64,000 bases of DNA. Source: Adenanthera pavonina (taxonomy: Eukaryota > Streptophyta > Magnoliopsida > Fabales > Fabaceae). Where the stretch lies: NCBI GenBank assembly GCA_026686845.1, contig JAIVEN010000021.1, positions 15,208,001 through 15,272,000 of the forward strand, in the 5' to 3' direction. A model generated the notes under the pieces. That model saw only the letters and a list, made by a program, of their open reading frames with translations. It made no database searches and was not told where the DNA came from. Positions 25,049 to 35,092 of the stretch are shown here, one piece after another; position 1 is the first letter of the stretch, and each line of letters opens with the position of its first letter. The position numbers and the translations under genes are program-made.

Positions 25049-27159
25049 GGGGTCCATCCAAAATAGTCCCAAAAAGTGCTTCGGTTGGGATCAATACCAT
25101 GGAATAGACACAACATGTTGTGCAGAGACCAAATGAAGTCAATTGCTCCCCGAACGTGGCCAAATTCATGAGATTTTGATGGTTCACAGTTTTCAAAATG
25201 TTTTCAAAAACTTCATGCTTCTGCACTGAACTAAATCGAATAGAGTTCGAATGGGTTCAATTCTTTTTAACGCACAAGAAATGTCTTGAGGATGTCGGAG
25301 CTACTAACTTGCTCCCTCAAAGATACAAAATTGATAAGATTTTGTCATGTAAAACTTGTCGGTGATTTTTCTGAAACTCCAAGGTTCCATCAAAAAGAAA
25401 TGTCACGAGGATGCTGTAGGTACTGACTTGCGCTCTCAAGGATGGAAAATTGATAAGATTTTGTCGTGTAAAGCTTGTCGGTGTTTCTTCTGATACTAGA
25501 AAGTTCCGTCCAAAATTGTCCGAAAAAGTGCTTCTGTTTGGATCAATGCCTTGGAATAGACACAGCATGTTGTGAAGAGACCAAATGAGATCAATTGCTC
25601 CCCCAAGGAGGCCAATTTCAATGCTTTTTGATGGTTCACACTTTTTAGAATGTTTTCAGAAACATCGTGCTTCTGCTCTGAACAATATCGAATGGAGTTC
25701 AAATAGGATCAATTCTATTGAATACACAAGAAATGTCGTGAGGATGCTGTAGGTACTGACTTGCTCCCTCAAAGATGTAAAATTGATAGGATTTTGTCGT
25801 GTAAAGCTTGTCGGTGTTTCATCTGAAACTATAAGGTTTCGTCCAAAATTGTTTGAAAAAGTACTTTGGTTTTGATCAATGCCTTGAAATAGACACAGCA
25901 TGTTGTGAAGAGACCAAAAAAAAGCCAATTGCTCCCCCAAGGAGGCTAATTTCATAGCATTTTGATGGTTCACACTTTTCAGAATGTTTTCAGAAACTTC
26001 GTGCTTCTGCTCTGAACAATATCAAATGCAGTTCAAATGGGATCAATTCTATTGAATACACAAGAAATGTCGTGAGGATGCTGTAGGTACTAACTTGCTC
26101 CCTCAAAGATGTAAAATTGAAAGGATTTTCTCACGGAAAACATGTCGTGTTTCATCTAAAACTACAAGGTTCCGCCCACGATTGCCCAAAAAGTGCTTCG
26201 GTTGGGATCAATGCCTTGGAATAGACACAGCATGTTGTGAAGAGACCATATGAAGTCAATTGCTCCCCCAAGGAGGCCAATTTCATTGCATTTTGATGGT
26301 TCACACTTTTAAGAAAGTTTTCAAAAACTTCGTGCTTCTGCGCTGAACAATATCAAATGCAGTTCAAATGGGATCAATTCTATTGAATACACATGAAATG
26401 TCGTGAGGATGCTGTAGGTACTGACTTGCTCCCTCAAAGATGTAAAATAGAAAGATTTTGTTGCGGAAAACATGTCGTGTTTCATCTGAAACTACAAGGT
26501 TCTACCCAAAATTGTCCGAAAAGTGCTTCGGTTGGGATCAATGCCTTGGAATAAACACAACATGTTGTGAAGAGACCATATGAAGTCAATTGCTCCCCCA
26601 AGGGGGCCAATTTCATTGGATTTTGACGGTTCACACTTTTTACAACGTTTTCAGAAACTTCGTGCTTCTGCGATGAACTAAATCAAATGCAGTTCAAAAG
26701 GGATCAATTCTATTGAATACACATGAAATGTCGTGAGGAGGCTATAGGTACTGACTTGCTCTCTCAAGGATGTAAAATTGATAGAATTTTGTTATGAAAG
26801 CTTGTCGGTGTTTCTTCTGAAACTAGAAGGTTCCGTCCAAAATTGTCCGAAAAAGTTCTTCTGTTTGGATCTATGCCATGGAATAGACACAGCATGTTGT
26901 GAAGAGACCAAATGAAGTCAAATGCTCCCCCAAGGAGGCCAATTTCAATGCATTTTGATGGTTCACACTTTTCAAAATGTTTTCAGAAACTTTGTGCTTC
27001 TGCGATGAACTATATCGAATGGAGTTCAAATGGGATCAATTCTTTTGAATACACAAGAAATGTCATGAGGATGCTGTAGGTACTTACATGCTGCCTCAAA
27101 GATGCAAAATTCACAGGATTTTGTTGTGTAAAGCTTGTTGGTGTTTCTTCTAAAACTAC

Positions 27160-30100
27160 AAGGTTCCGCCCAAAATTGTCCGAAAAAGTGCTTCGGTTGG
27201 GATCAATGCCTTGGAATAGACACAACATGTTGTGAAGAGACCAAATAAAGTCAATTGCTCCCCCAAGGAGGCCAATTTCATTGGATTTTGACGGTTCACA
27301 CTTTTCAGAATGTTTTCACAAACTTCGTGCTTCTGCTCTGATCTATATCGAATGGAGTTCAAATTTGATCAATTCTTTTAAATACACAAGAAATGTCATG
27401 AGGATGCTGTAGGTACTGACTTGTTCTCTCAAGGATGTAAAATTGAGAGGATTTTGTCGCGGAAAACTTGTCGGTGTTTCTTCTGAAACTACAAGGTTCC
27501 GCCCAAAATTGTCTGAAAAAGTGCTTCGGTTTGGATCAATGCCTTGGAATAGACACAGCATGTTGTGAAGAGACCATATGAAGTCAATTGCTCACCCAAG
27601 GAGGCCAATTTCATTGCATTTTGATGGTTCAGCCTTTTCTGAATGTTTTCAAAAACTTCGTGCTTCTGCTCTGAACAATATCAAATGGAGTTCAAAGGGG
27701 ATCAATTCTATTGAATACACATGAAATGTCATGAGGATGCTGTAGGTACTGACTTGCTCCCTCAAAGATGTAAAATCGAAAGGATTTTGTTGCGGAAAAC
27801 ATGTCGTCTTTCATCTGAAACTACAAGGTTCAGCCCAAAATTGTCCAAAAAAGTGCTTTGGTTGGGATCAATGCCTGGGAATAGACACAGCATGTTGTGA
27901 AGAGACCATATAAAGTCAATTGCTCCCCCAAGGAGGCCAATTTCATTGGATTTTGATGGTTCACACTTTTTAGAATGTTTTCAGAAACTTCGTGCTTCTG
28001 CGATGAACTAAATCAAATGCAGTTCAAAAGGGATCAATTCTATTGAATACAAATGAAATGTCGCGAGGATGCTGTAGGTACTGACTTGCTCTCTCAAGGA
28101 TGTAAAACTGATAGAATTTTGTTATGAAAGCTTGTCGGTGTTTCTTCTGAAACTAGAAGGTTCCGTCCAAAATTGTCCGAAAAAGTGCTTCGGTTGGGAT
28201 CAATGCCTTGGAATAGACACAACATGTTGTGAAGAGACCAAATAAAGTCAATTGCTCCCCCAAGGAGGCCAATTTCATTGGATTTTGACGGTTCACACTT
28301 TTCAGAATGTTTTCACAAACTTCGTGCTTCTGCTCTGATCTATATCGAATGGAGTTCAAATTTGATCAATTCTTTTAAATACACAAGAAATGTCATGAGG
28401 ATGCTGTAGGTACTGACTTGCTCTCTCAAGGATGTAAAATTGAGAGGATTTTGTCGCGGAAAACTTGTCGGTGTTTCTTCTGAAACTACAAGGTTCCGCC
28501 CAAAATTGTCTGAAAAAGTGCTTCGGTTTGGATCAATGCCTTGGAATAGACACAGCATGTTGTGAAGAGACCATATGAAGTCAATTGCTCACCCAAGGAG
28601 GCCAATTTCATTGCATTTTGATGGTTCAGCCTTTTCTGAATGTTTTCAAAAACTTCGTGCTTCTGCTCTGAACAATATCAAATGGAGTTCAAAGGGGATC
28701 AATTCTATTGAATACACATGAAATGTCATGAGGATGCTGTAGGTACTGACTTGCTCCCTCAAAGATGTAAAATCGAAAGGATTTTGTTGCGGAAAACATG
28801 TCGTCTTTCATCTGAAACTACAAGGTTCAGCCCAAAATTGTCCAAAAAAGTGCTTTGGTTGGGATCAATGCCTGGGAATAGACACAGCATGTTGTGAAGA
28901 GACCATATAAAGTCAATTGCTCCCCCAAGGAGGCCAATTTCATTGGATTTTGATGGTTCACACTTTTTAGAATGTTTTCAGAAACTTCGTGCTTCTGCGA
29001 TGAACTAAATCAAATGCAGTTCAAAAGGGATCAATTCTATTGAATACAAATGAAATGTCGCGAGGATGCTGTAGGTACTGACTTGCTCTCTCAAGGATGT
29101 AAAACTGATAGAATTTTGTTATGAAAGCTTGTCGGTGTTTCTTCTGAAACTAGAAGGTTCCGTCCAAAATTGTCCGAAAAAGTGCTTCGGTTGGGATCAA
29201 TGCCTTGGAATAGACACAACATGTTGTGAAGAGACCAAATAAAGTCAATTGCTCCCCCAAGGAGGCCAATTTCATTGGATTTTGACGGTTCACACTTTTC
29301 AGAATGTTTTCACAAACTTCGTGCTTCTGCTCTGATCTATATCGAATGGAGTTCAAATTTGATCAATTCTTTTAAATACACAAGAAATGTCATGAGGATG
29401 CTGTAGGTACTGACTTGCTCTCTCAAGGATGTAAAATTGAGAGGATTTTGTCGCGGAAAACTTGTCGGTGTTTCTTCTGAAACTACAAGGTTCCGCCCAA
29501 AATTGTCTGAAAAAGTGCTTCGGTTTGGATCAATGCCTTGGAATAGACACAGCATGTTGTGAAGAGACCATATGAAGTCAATTGCTCACCCAAGGAGGCC
29601 AATTTCATTGCATTTTGATGGTTCAGCCTTTTCTGAATGTTTTCAAAAACTTCGTGCTTCTGCTCTGAACAATATCAAATGGAGTTCAAAGGGGATCAAT
29701 TCTATTGAATACACATGAAATGTCATGAGGATGCTGTAGGTACTGACTTGCTCCCTCAAAGATGTAAAATCGAAAGGATTTTGTTGCGGAAAACATGTCG
29801 TCTTTCATCTGAAACTACAAGGTTCAGCCCAAAATTGTCCAAAAAAGTGCTTTGGTTGGGATCAATGCCTGGGAATAGACACAGCATGTTGTGAAGAGAC
29901 CATATAAAGTCAATTGCTCCCCCAAGGAGGCCAATTTCATTGGATTTTGATGGTTCACACTTTTTAGAATGTTTTCAGAAACTTCGTGCTTCTGCGATGA
30001 ACTAAATCAAATGCAGTTCAAAAGGGATCAATTCTATTGAATACAAATGAAATGTCGCGAGGATGCTGTAGGTACTGACTTGCTCTCTCAAGGATGTAAA

Positions 30101-31156
30101 ACTGATAGAATTTTGTTATGAAAGCTTGTCGGTGTTTCTTCTGAAACTAGAAGGTTTCGTCCAAAATTGTCCGAAAAAGTGCTTCGGTTGGGATCAATGC
30201 CTTGGAATAGACACAACATGTTGTGAAGAGACCAAATAAAGTCAATTGCTCCCCCAAGGAGGCCAATTTCATTGGATTTTGACGGTTCACACTTTTCAGA
30301 ATGTTTTCACAAACTTCGTGCTTCTGCTCTGATCTATATCGAATGGAGTTCAAATTTGATCAATTCTTTTAAATACACAAGAAATGTCATGAGGATGCTG
30401 TAGGTACTGACTTGCTCTCTCAAGGATGTAAAATTGAGAGGATTTTGTCGCGGAAAACTTGTCGGTGTTTCTTCTGAAACTACAAGGTTCCGCCCAAAAT
30501 TGTCTGAAAAAGTGCTTCGGTTTGGATCAATGCCTTGGAATAGACACAGCATGTTGTGAAGAGACCATATGAAGTCAATTGCTCACCCAAGGAGGCCAAT
30601 TTCATTGCATTTTGATGGTTCAGCCTTTTCTGAATGTTTTCAAAAACTTCGTGCTTCTGCTCTGAACAATATCAAATGGAGTTCAAAGGGGATCAATTCT
30701 ATTGAATACACATGAAATGTCATGAGGATGCTGTAGGTACTGACTTGCTCCCTCAAAGATGTAAAATCGAAAGGATTTTGTTGCGGAAAACATGTCGTCT
30801 TTCATCTGAAACTACAAGGTTCAGCCCAAAATTGTCCAAAAAAGTGCTTTGGTTGGGATCAATGCCTGGGAATAGACACAGCATGTTGTGAAGAGACCAT
30901 ATAAAGTCAATTGCTCCCCCAAGGAGGCCAATTTCATTGGATTTTGATGGTTCACACTTTTTAGAATGTTTTCAGAAACTTCGTGCTTCTGCGATGAACT
31001 AAATCAAATGCAGTTCAAAAGGGATCAATTCTATTGAATACAAATGAAATGTCGCGAGGATGCTGTAGGTACTGACTTGCTCTCTCAAGGATGTAAAACT
31101 GATAGAATTTTGTTATGAAAGCTTGTCGGTGTTTCTTCTGAAACTAGAAGGTTCCG
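27160..31156. repeat. 997-bp higher-order repeat, four near-identical copies of three monomers
   Basis: Successive copies start at about 27160, 28157, 29154 and 30151, an exact 997-bp step, and each holds three monomers of about 332 bp. Copies 2 and 3 look identical base for base over long stretches. Copy 1 differs at single sites (TTGTTCTCTC at 27421 for TTGCTCTCTC), and copy 4 at others (GGTTTCGTCC at 30152 for GGTTCCGTCC). The unit includes a shortened GTTATGAAAGC monomer. The sequence after copy 4 (from about 31170) matches the sequence before copy 1 (from about 26850), as unequal crossing-over in a tandem array would leave it. Confidence 0.95.
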
Positions 31157-31412
31157 TCCAAAATTGTCCGAAAAAGTGCTTCTGTTTGGATCAATGCTTT
31201 GGAATAGACACAGCATGTTGTGAAGAGACCAAATAAAGTCAATTGCTCCCCCAAGGAGGTCAATTTCAATGCATTTTGATGGTTCACACTTTTCAGAATG
31301 TTTTCAGAAACTTCGTGCTTCTGCGATGAACTATATCGAATGGAGTTCAAATGGGATCAATTCTTTTGAAAACACAAGAAATGTCATGAGGATGCTGTTA
31401 GTACTGACTTGC

Positions 31413-32336
31413 TGATAGAGTAAGGGCTGGGCATGGCTTGCAAGAATTCAAAGTTAAGAGCAAGGAATCAAAGCATTGAAATAATCCAAGAGCTCTACGG
31501 ATTAGAGCCCATTCACTTGATTAAAGTTGTAGCCCAAAAGGAGCTTGTAGGTGTGATCATCAACTCCAAATTACAAGTTTCAGATCCAAGCCCAAGAGAA
31601 GCCCAATTAGAGAAGATTACTTAAGTGATCATGTGCCACTCATGTGATCAATTAAAAAGGAATCTTCTTTAAGCTAATTTATTTAGAATTTTCGTTTATT
31701 TTATTTTATTTTTAGAAATAAGCGCTTTTGGTCAAAGATTATATCTTGGAGATTAAGTTTTGGTTGTTTCCTATTTTAAAAATTTAGGTTCTAGAATTTT
31801 CTTTACTTTTCAGCAAAAAGGTGCCACCTTTAGGAGTGATTTGTAAGAATATTTTGTTTCCTTTTTTAGTTAGATTGTGGCATCTCCTTTAAGATTAGAT
31901 ATGATTATTTTCTTTGCTTTTATTGTAATTTTCATTTTTTATTTTAGCCTGGGGTTTTGGTTGCCTTATTTCTTTATATAAGGAGCCACCTATGTATTTT
32001 TAAAAAGACAAATGAATGAATAGTATGTTTTTGACAAAAACTTTGTGAGTTTTCATGTTCTCTTGGTGAGCTTGAGAGACTCTTTGGCATATCAAAGAGA
32101 GTGGTCTTCTCTTTGTGGTGTCTATAGCTAAGGTTTCAAGAAACAAGTTTTCTTGGGGTCTTGCTTCTTGACCAATAACTTCTATCCTTCCTATTCGTGC
32201 ATTCTTCTGTTTATCTTTTCTGTTTGTTTAACGTGTTCTTGGTATTTTATTTGCTTCTCTTTGATCCTAGCACGATCCTTACGTTTCCCATTCGATTGAA
32301 GGTTCGTGAGACAAGTTCTACACGGGTTTTCTACCA
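31413..32336 (+). repeat. gypsy element 2, plus-strand LTR (924 bp)
   Basis: Starts TGATAGAGTAAGGG directly after satellite (GTACTGACTTGC) and ends about ...TTTTCTACCA at 32336. Positions 31413-32010 are nearly identical to the reverse complement of 32696-33293. The rest, 32011-32336, is only distantly similar to its counterpart. A 63-codon frame at 31433-31624 is repeated in the other arm but lies in U3 and is not considered a gene. Confidence 0.87.
31975..31983 (+). promoter_or_regulatory. TATA box of the plus-strand gypsy LTR
   Basis: TATATAAGG sits about 27 bp before position 32010. This is the usual spacing for an RNA polymerase II start, so U3/R would fall at about 32005-32013. The mirror copy lies at 32723-32731. 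Position is the only evidence for function. Confidence 0.6.
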
Positions 32337-32338
32337 AA

Positions 32339-33293
32339 TGATGAAAGACCCAAGCGAAACTCGTCCGATTGAACCTTCAATGACTCGGAATGAACCACGG
32401 ATCGTGCTAGAATCAAATAAGGACACACGAATAGCAAGAAAGCACAAGGAGAGGAAATATGTGAATCTGAAAATTAAGAACAAAATAATGCATGAAAATT
32501 CAAGAAAATAAGAAAGATATGTTGGTCAATGGGGTACGACCCTAAGAGAACCTGTCTCTTAGAACCCTAGCCTTGGGACGCCACAAAGGAAAACCACTCC
32601 TTTGATAAGTCTAAGAATTCTCTCAAGAACACAAGGATACAAGAGAAAAACTCACAAGAAAGAACATAAGTTCTAAAAATTCATTCTCATTAATCTGTCT
32701 TTTTAAAAATACATAGGTGGCTCCTTATATAAAGAAATAAGGCAACTAAAACCCCAGGCTAAAATAAAAAATGAAAATTACAATAAAAGCAAAGAAAATA
32801 ATCATATCTAATCTTAAAGGAGATGCCACAATCTAACTAAAAAAGGAAACAAAATATTCTTACAAATCACTCCTAAAGGTGGCACCTTTTTGCTGAAAAG
32901 TAAAGAAAATTCTAGAACCTAAATTTTTAAAATAGGAAACAACCAAAACTTAATCTCCAAGATATAATCTTTGACCAAAAGCGCTTATTTCTAAAAATAA
33001 AATAAAATAAACGAAAATTCTAAATAAATTAGCTTAAAGAAGATTCCTTTTTAATTGATCACATGAGTGGCACATGATCACTTAAGTAATCTTCTCTAAT
33101 TGGGCTTCTCTTGGGCTTGGATCTGAAACTTGTAATTTTGAGTTGATGATCACACCTACAAGCTCCTTTTGGGCTACAACTTTAATCAAGTGAATGGGCT
33201 CTAATCCGTAGAGCTCTTGGATTATTTCAATGCTTTGATTCCTTGCTCTTAACTTTGAATTCTTGCAAGCCATGCCCAGCCCTTACTCTATCA
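32339..33293 (-). repeat. gypsy element 2, minus-strand 3' LTR (955 bp)
   Basis: Read on the minus strand it starts TGATAGAGTAAGGG at 33293, immediately after the polypurine tract, and ends ...CTTTCATCA at 32339. The TGAT/ATCA ends match those of element 1. The U3 part (33293-32696) is almost identical to the opposite LTR. The R-U5 part (32695-32339) resembles the U5 of element 1 about as well as that of its partner. Confidence 0.88.
32723..32731 (-). promoter_or_regulatory. TATA box of the minus-strand gypsy LTR
   Basis: Reverse complement reads TATATAAGG, the mirror of 31975-31983. It lies about 27 bp before the point where the two LTRs stop being identical. Confidence 0.6.
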
Positions 33294-34801
33294 TTCCCTC
33301 CCTCCTCGAAAGGATTCGTCCTCGAATCTCCATAATCTACATGGAAGGAAAGGGAACAATTAGAAGCATCAAATAGATAATAAGGACTATACTTACTATT
33401 TAAGCTTAATTGATGCATCTTTGCTTTAATCCGTCCATGAACTTGATGGAAATCATTCTCCCTTTGCTGTAAATTTGTTTTAAATGTTCGCCCAAGCCTT
33501 TGCAACCATAACATTGCTCCAGGGTCGAAAATCTTATTTTCAAGCATTAGTGAAGAAAATCTGGAATCTTTCTTCATATCTTTTTCACTAATATCCTGCC
33601 ATAAAGAACTAGACACAAACTCGACACAACTAGACTCAAATGAAACCAAAGGGTTAAGGAAAACATGAAAGACAAAATTAGGAAAAAACATGACACAGAA
33701 AGACTCAAAAGAGACTAAGGTGGGACAATAATTATATGGGAACGATTCATGGGCTTCATCCAAAACACAAGAACAGTTTTTAACATGCCCATTAAAATCA
33801 CCAATCACCATGTCAACATGCTCAATCTCATCAGTGTAATCATAAGAACCAATTTTCAATGATATCACATCATTATAGCTACTAGGAATTAGCATGCTCC
33901 TATCCAATGAATTTTCAATCAAATCACTAGCAACATGTAAAGCATTATATTCCTCTAAAAGTTGTAAACAATCATGGCCATTAATCTCATGAACACAAGC
34001 AACTTCATTATTTTCCAATTGTGCTACATCAAGATTTTCAATTTGCATATTAGAAGGACAACTTGAACCAAAGCTATCTAACTCAACATTAACAACATCT
34101 AGATCAATTTTCTCCATTACAAGTTGCAAAATTTTAATCTCATCTTCACATTCAACATTAGCTGCAACTAAATCTAATGACTCAACACAAGAGATATCAT
34201 CACTAAAAGAGATTTGAGAGTTAGAAATACCTGTAGAGGATTCTCTTATATCATCATCATTGGTTGAAACTGCAACTTCTTTATCCACTTGAACTGTGAG
34301 AACTTGTACCTCTTCCAAATGTTCAACAACATTCTTAGCTTCAGGAGGGTGCAAATGTGATGATGCAAACTTTTTTCTCATGATTGTTTTCATCTCTCTC
34401 CATGTTGCAATAGAAGGCTCTCCTTTAATAGTGCGTCGACACTCCATTCGTTTCCACCAAGCAGCCACATTTTTACTAAATCTAAGGTATATACATTGCA
34501 TCTTTTCCAACTCGGAGTAGTTACAACATTCAAATGCTTGACCAACTTTTCTTTCCCACTCCAAGTAAACATCAACATCTTTCTCACCATGGAACAATGG
34601 AATCTTTGATTTAATATCCTTAAAAGAAGAAATTTGCTTGCCTCTTTTAGGATGGACTTCTTTAATAATAGCTTGATCATGCCTTCTCTGAGATTTGGAG
34701 CAAGACTCTATGCTATCCAATTTAGCATTCAATTCATTCATTTGATCATTGAAAGTTTTGATTAGAGCTTTAAAATCAATTGCACTTTCTTTTCCAGCCA
34801 T
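33227..34801 (-). CDS. gag-like protein of a non-autonomous Ty3/gypsy element, open frame of 524 codons
   Basis: Start chosen at MAGKESAIDF (ATG at 34801). An upstream in-frame ATG at 34855 would add a hydrophobic stretch that looks untranslated. Residues about 1-55 are predicted helical. About 70-170 match the plant retrotransposon gag (capsid-like) family: IPLFHGEKDVDVYLEWERKV, then WW and WREMKTIMRKKF. The protein would be expected to coat element RNA in the cytoplasm. About 170-370 is an acidic spacer without recognised domain. About 375-420 is Ser/Phe/Cys-rich and hydrophobic. The last ~110 residues hold a pol-tail-like end, FDPGAMLWLQRLGR and HVDYGDSRTNPFEEGGND. No protease, RT or integrase lies between, so gag start and pol end appear fused by a large internal deletion. 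No zinc knuckle is seen. The frame runs through the polypurine tract and stops 67 bp inside the LTR. It is the only long open frame here without a lesion. Confidence 0.75.
   Translation of the reverse strand: MAGKESAIDFKALIKTFNDQMNELNAKLDSIESCSKSQRRHDQAIIKEVHPKRGKQISSFKDIKSKIPLFHGEKDVDVYLEWERKVGQAFECCNYSELEKMQCIYLRFSKNVAAWWKRMECRRTIKGEPSIATWREMKTIMRKKFASSHLHPPEAKNVVEHLEEVQVLTVQVDKEVAVSTNDDDIRESSTGISNSQISFSDDISCVESLDLVAANVECEDEIKILQLVMEKIDLDVVNVELDSFGSSCPSNMQIENLDVAQLENNEVACVHEINGHDCLQLLEEYNALHVASDLIENSLDRSMLIPSSYNDVISLKIGSYDYTDEIEHVDMVIGDFNGHVKNCSCVLDEAHESFPYNYCPTLVSFESFCVMFFPNFVFHVFLNPLVSFESSCVEFVSSSLWQDISEKDMKKDSRFSSLMLENKIFDPGAMLWLQRLGRTFKTNLQQRENDFHQVHGRIKAKMHQLSLNSKYSPYYLFDASNCSLSFHVDYGDSRTNPFEEGGNDRVRAGHGLQEFKVKSKESKH
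33294..33307 (-). other. polypurine tract of gypsy element 2
   Basis: On the minus strand GAGGAGGGAGGGAA directly precedes the LTR start TGATAGAG. It has the same layout as element 1 and fixes the 3' end of the interior. Confidence 0.85.
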
Positions 34802-35092
34802 ACTTAGAACCTGAAATGTGAGTAAAAACAAAGAGGAAAGAAATATGGACCTCACAAATCACTCTCTCACGTGTTTCCACTAAAAAAAAATTTATTAGCA
34901 CTCGTGTTTCACACAAAACGATTGGCTTTTTCAATAATGTAAAATACTCTTGCCTTTTACCACTCAACTTGCTCCCTACAGTGTTCTTAATCAAATTCTA
35001 ACAAGTCAAAAGGAGAAGTATGTATGAAGTGGCAATCTCAAAACTAAAGTCCCAAAATTCAAAGTTCTCAAAGAATCTAAAAAGGGACTAAC
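34802..35092 (-). other. leader-like sequence of gypsy element 2 and truncated junction to satellite
   Basis: About 290 bp with no recognisable gene. It should be the untranslated leader before the gag start. A primer-binding site such as TGGTATCAGAGC is not found, and there is no LTR, so the element's 5' end is missing. Satellite restarts at about 35093 with ATCGTGAGGATGCTG. This repeats about 25 bp of the monomer already present before 31413, which is far longer than a normal target-site duplication. Confidence 0.6.

Larger units (their letters stand above)
24663..31412. repeat. satellite block with the GATGCTGTAGGTACTGAC subtype
   Basis: About 20 monomers of the same family. Most from 25.4 kb onward carry GAGGATGCTGTAGG, TCAATTCTATTGAATAC and CTTCTGC(G/T)(A/C)TGAAC. 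One monomer at about 25392 is shortened by roughly 240 bp (CCATCAAAAAGAAATGTC). The right part holds the 997-bp higher-order units listed separately. I see no gene. The recurrent 65-105 codon frames are satellite reading frames. Confidence 0.92.
31413..35092 (-). mobile_element. Ty3/gypsy-type LTR element 2, polymerase-less, with tail-to-tail LTRs
   Basis: Order from left: satellite; a plus-strand LTR (31413-32336); AA; a minus-strand LTR (32339-33293); a polypurine tract; a minus-strand interior with a gag-like frame (33227-34801); leader-like sequence; satellite from about 35093. One reading is a single plus-strand element whose interior and 3' LTR were inverted behind the 5' LTR. Another is a solo or 5' LTR joined end to end with a second, minus-strand element. 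There is no primer-binding site and no 5' LTR at the right end, and no RT, RNase H or integrase. The family matches element 1. Confidence 0.85.

Noticed and set aside
31433..31624. 63-codon frame repeated identically at 33082-33273 on the other strand
   Set aside because: It lies in the U3 part of both LTRs. Identity follows from the LTR duplication, and no protein family is recognised.
32197..32511. 104-codon plus-strand frame
   Set aside because: It crosses the junction of two opposite LTRs (32336/32339) and has no counterpart in other copies.
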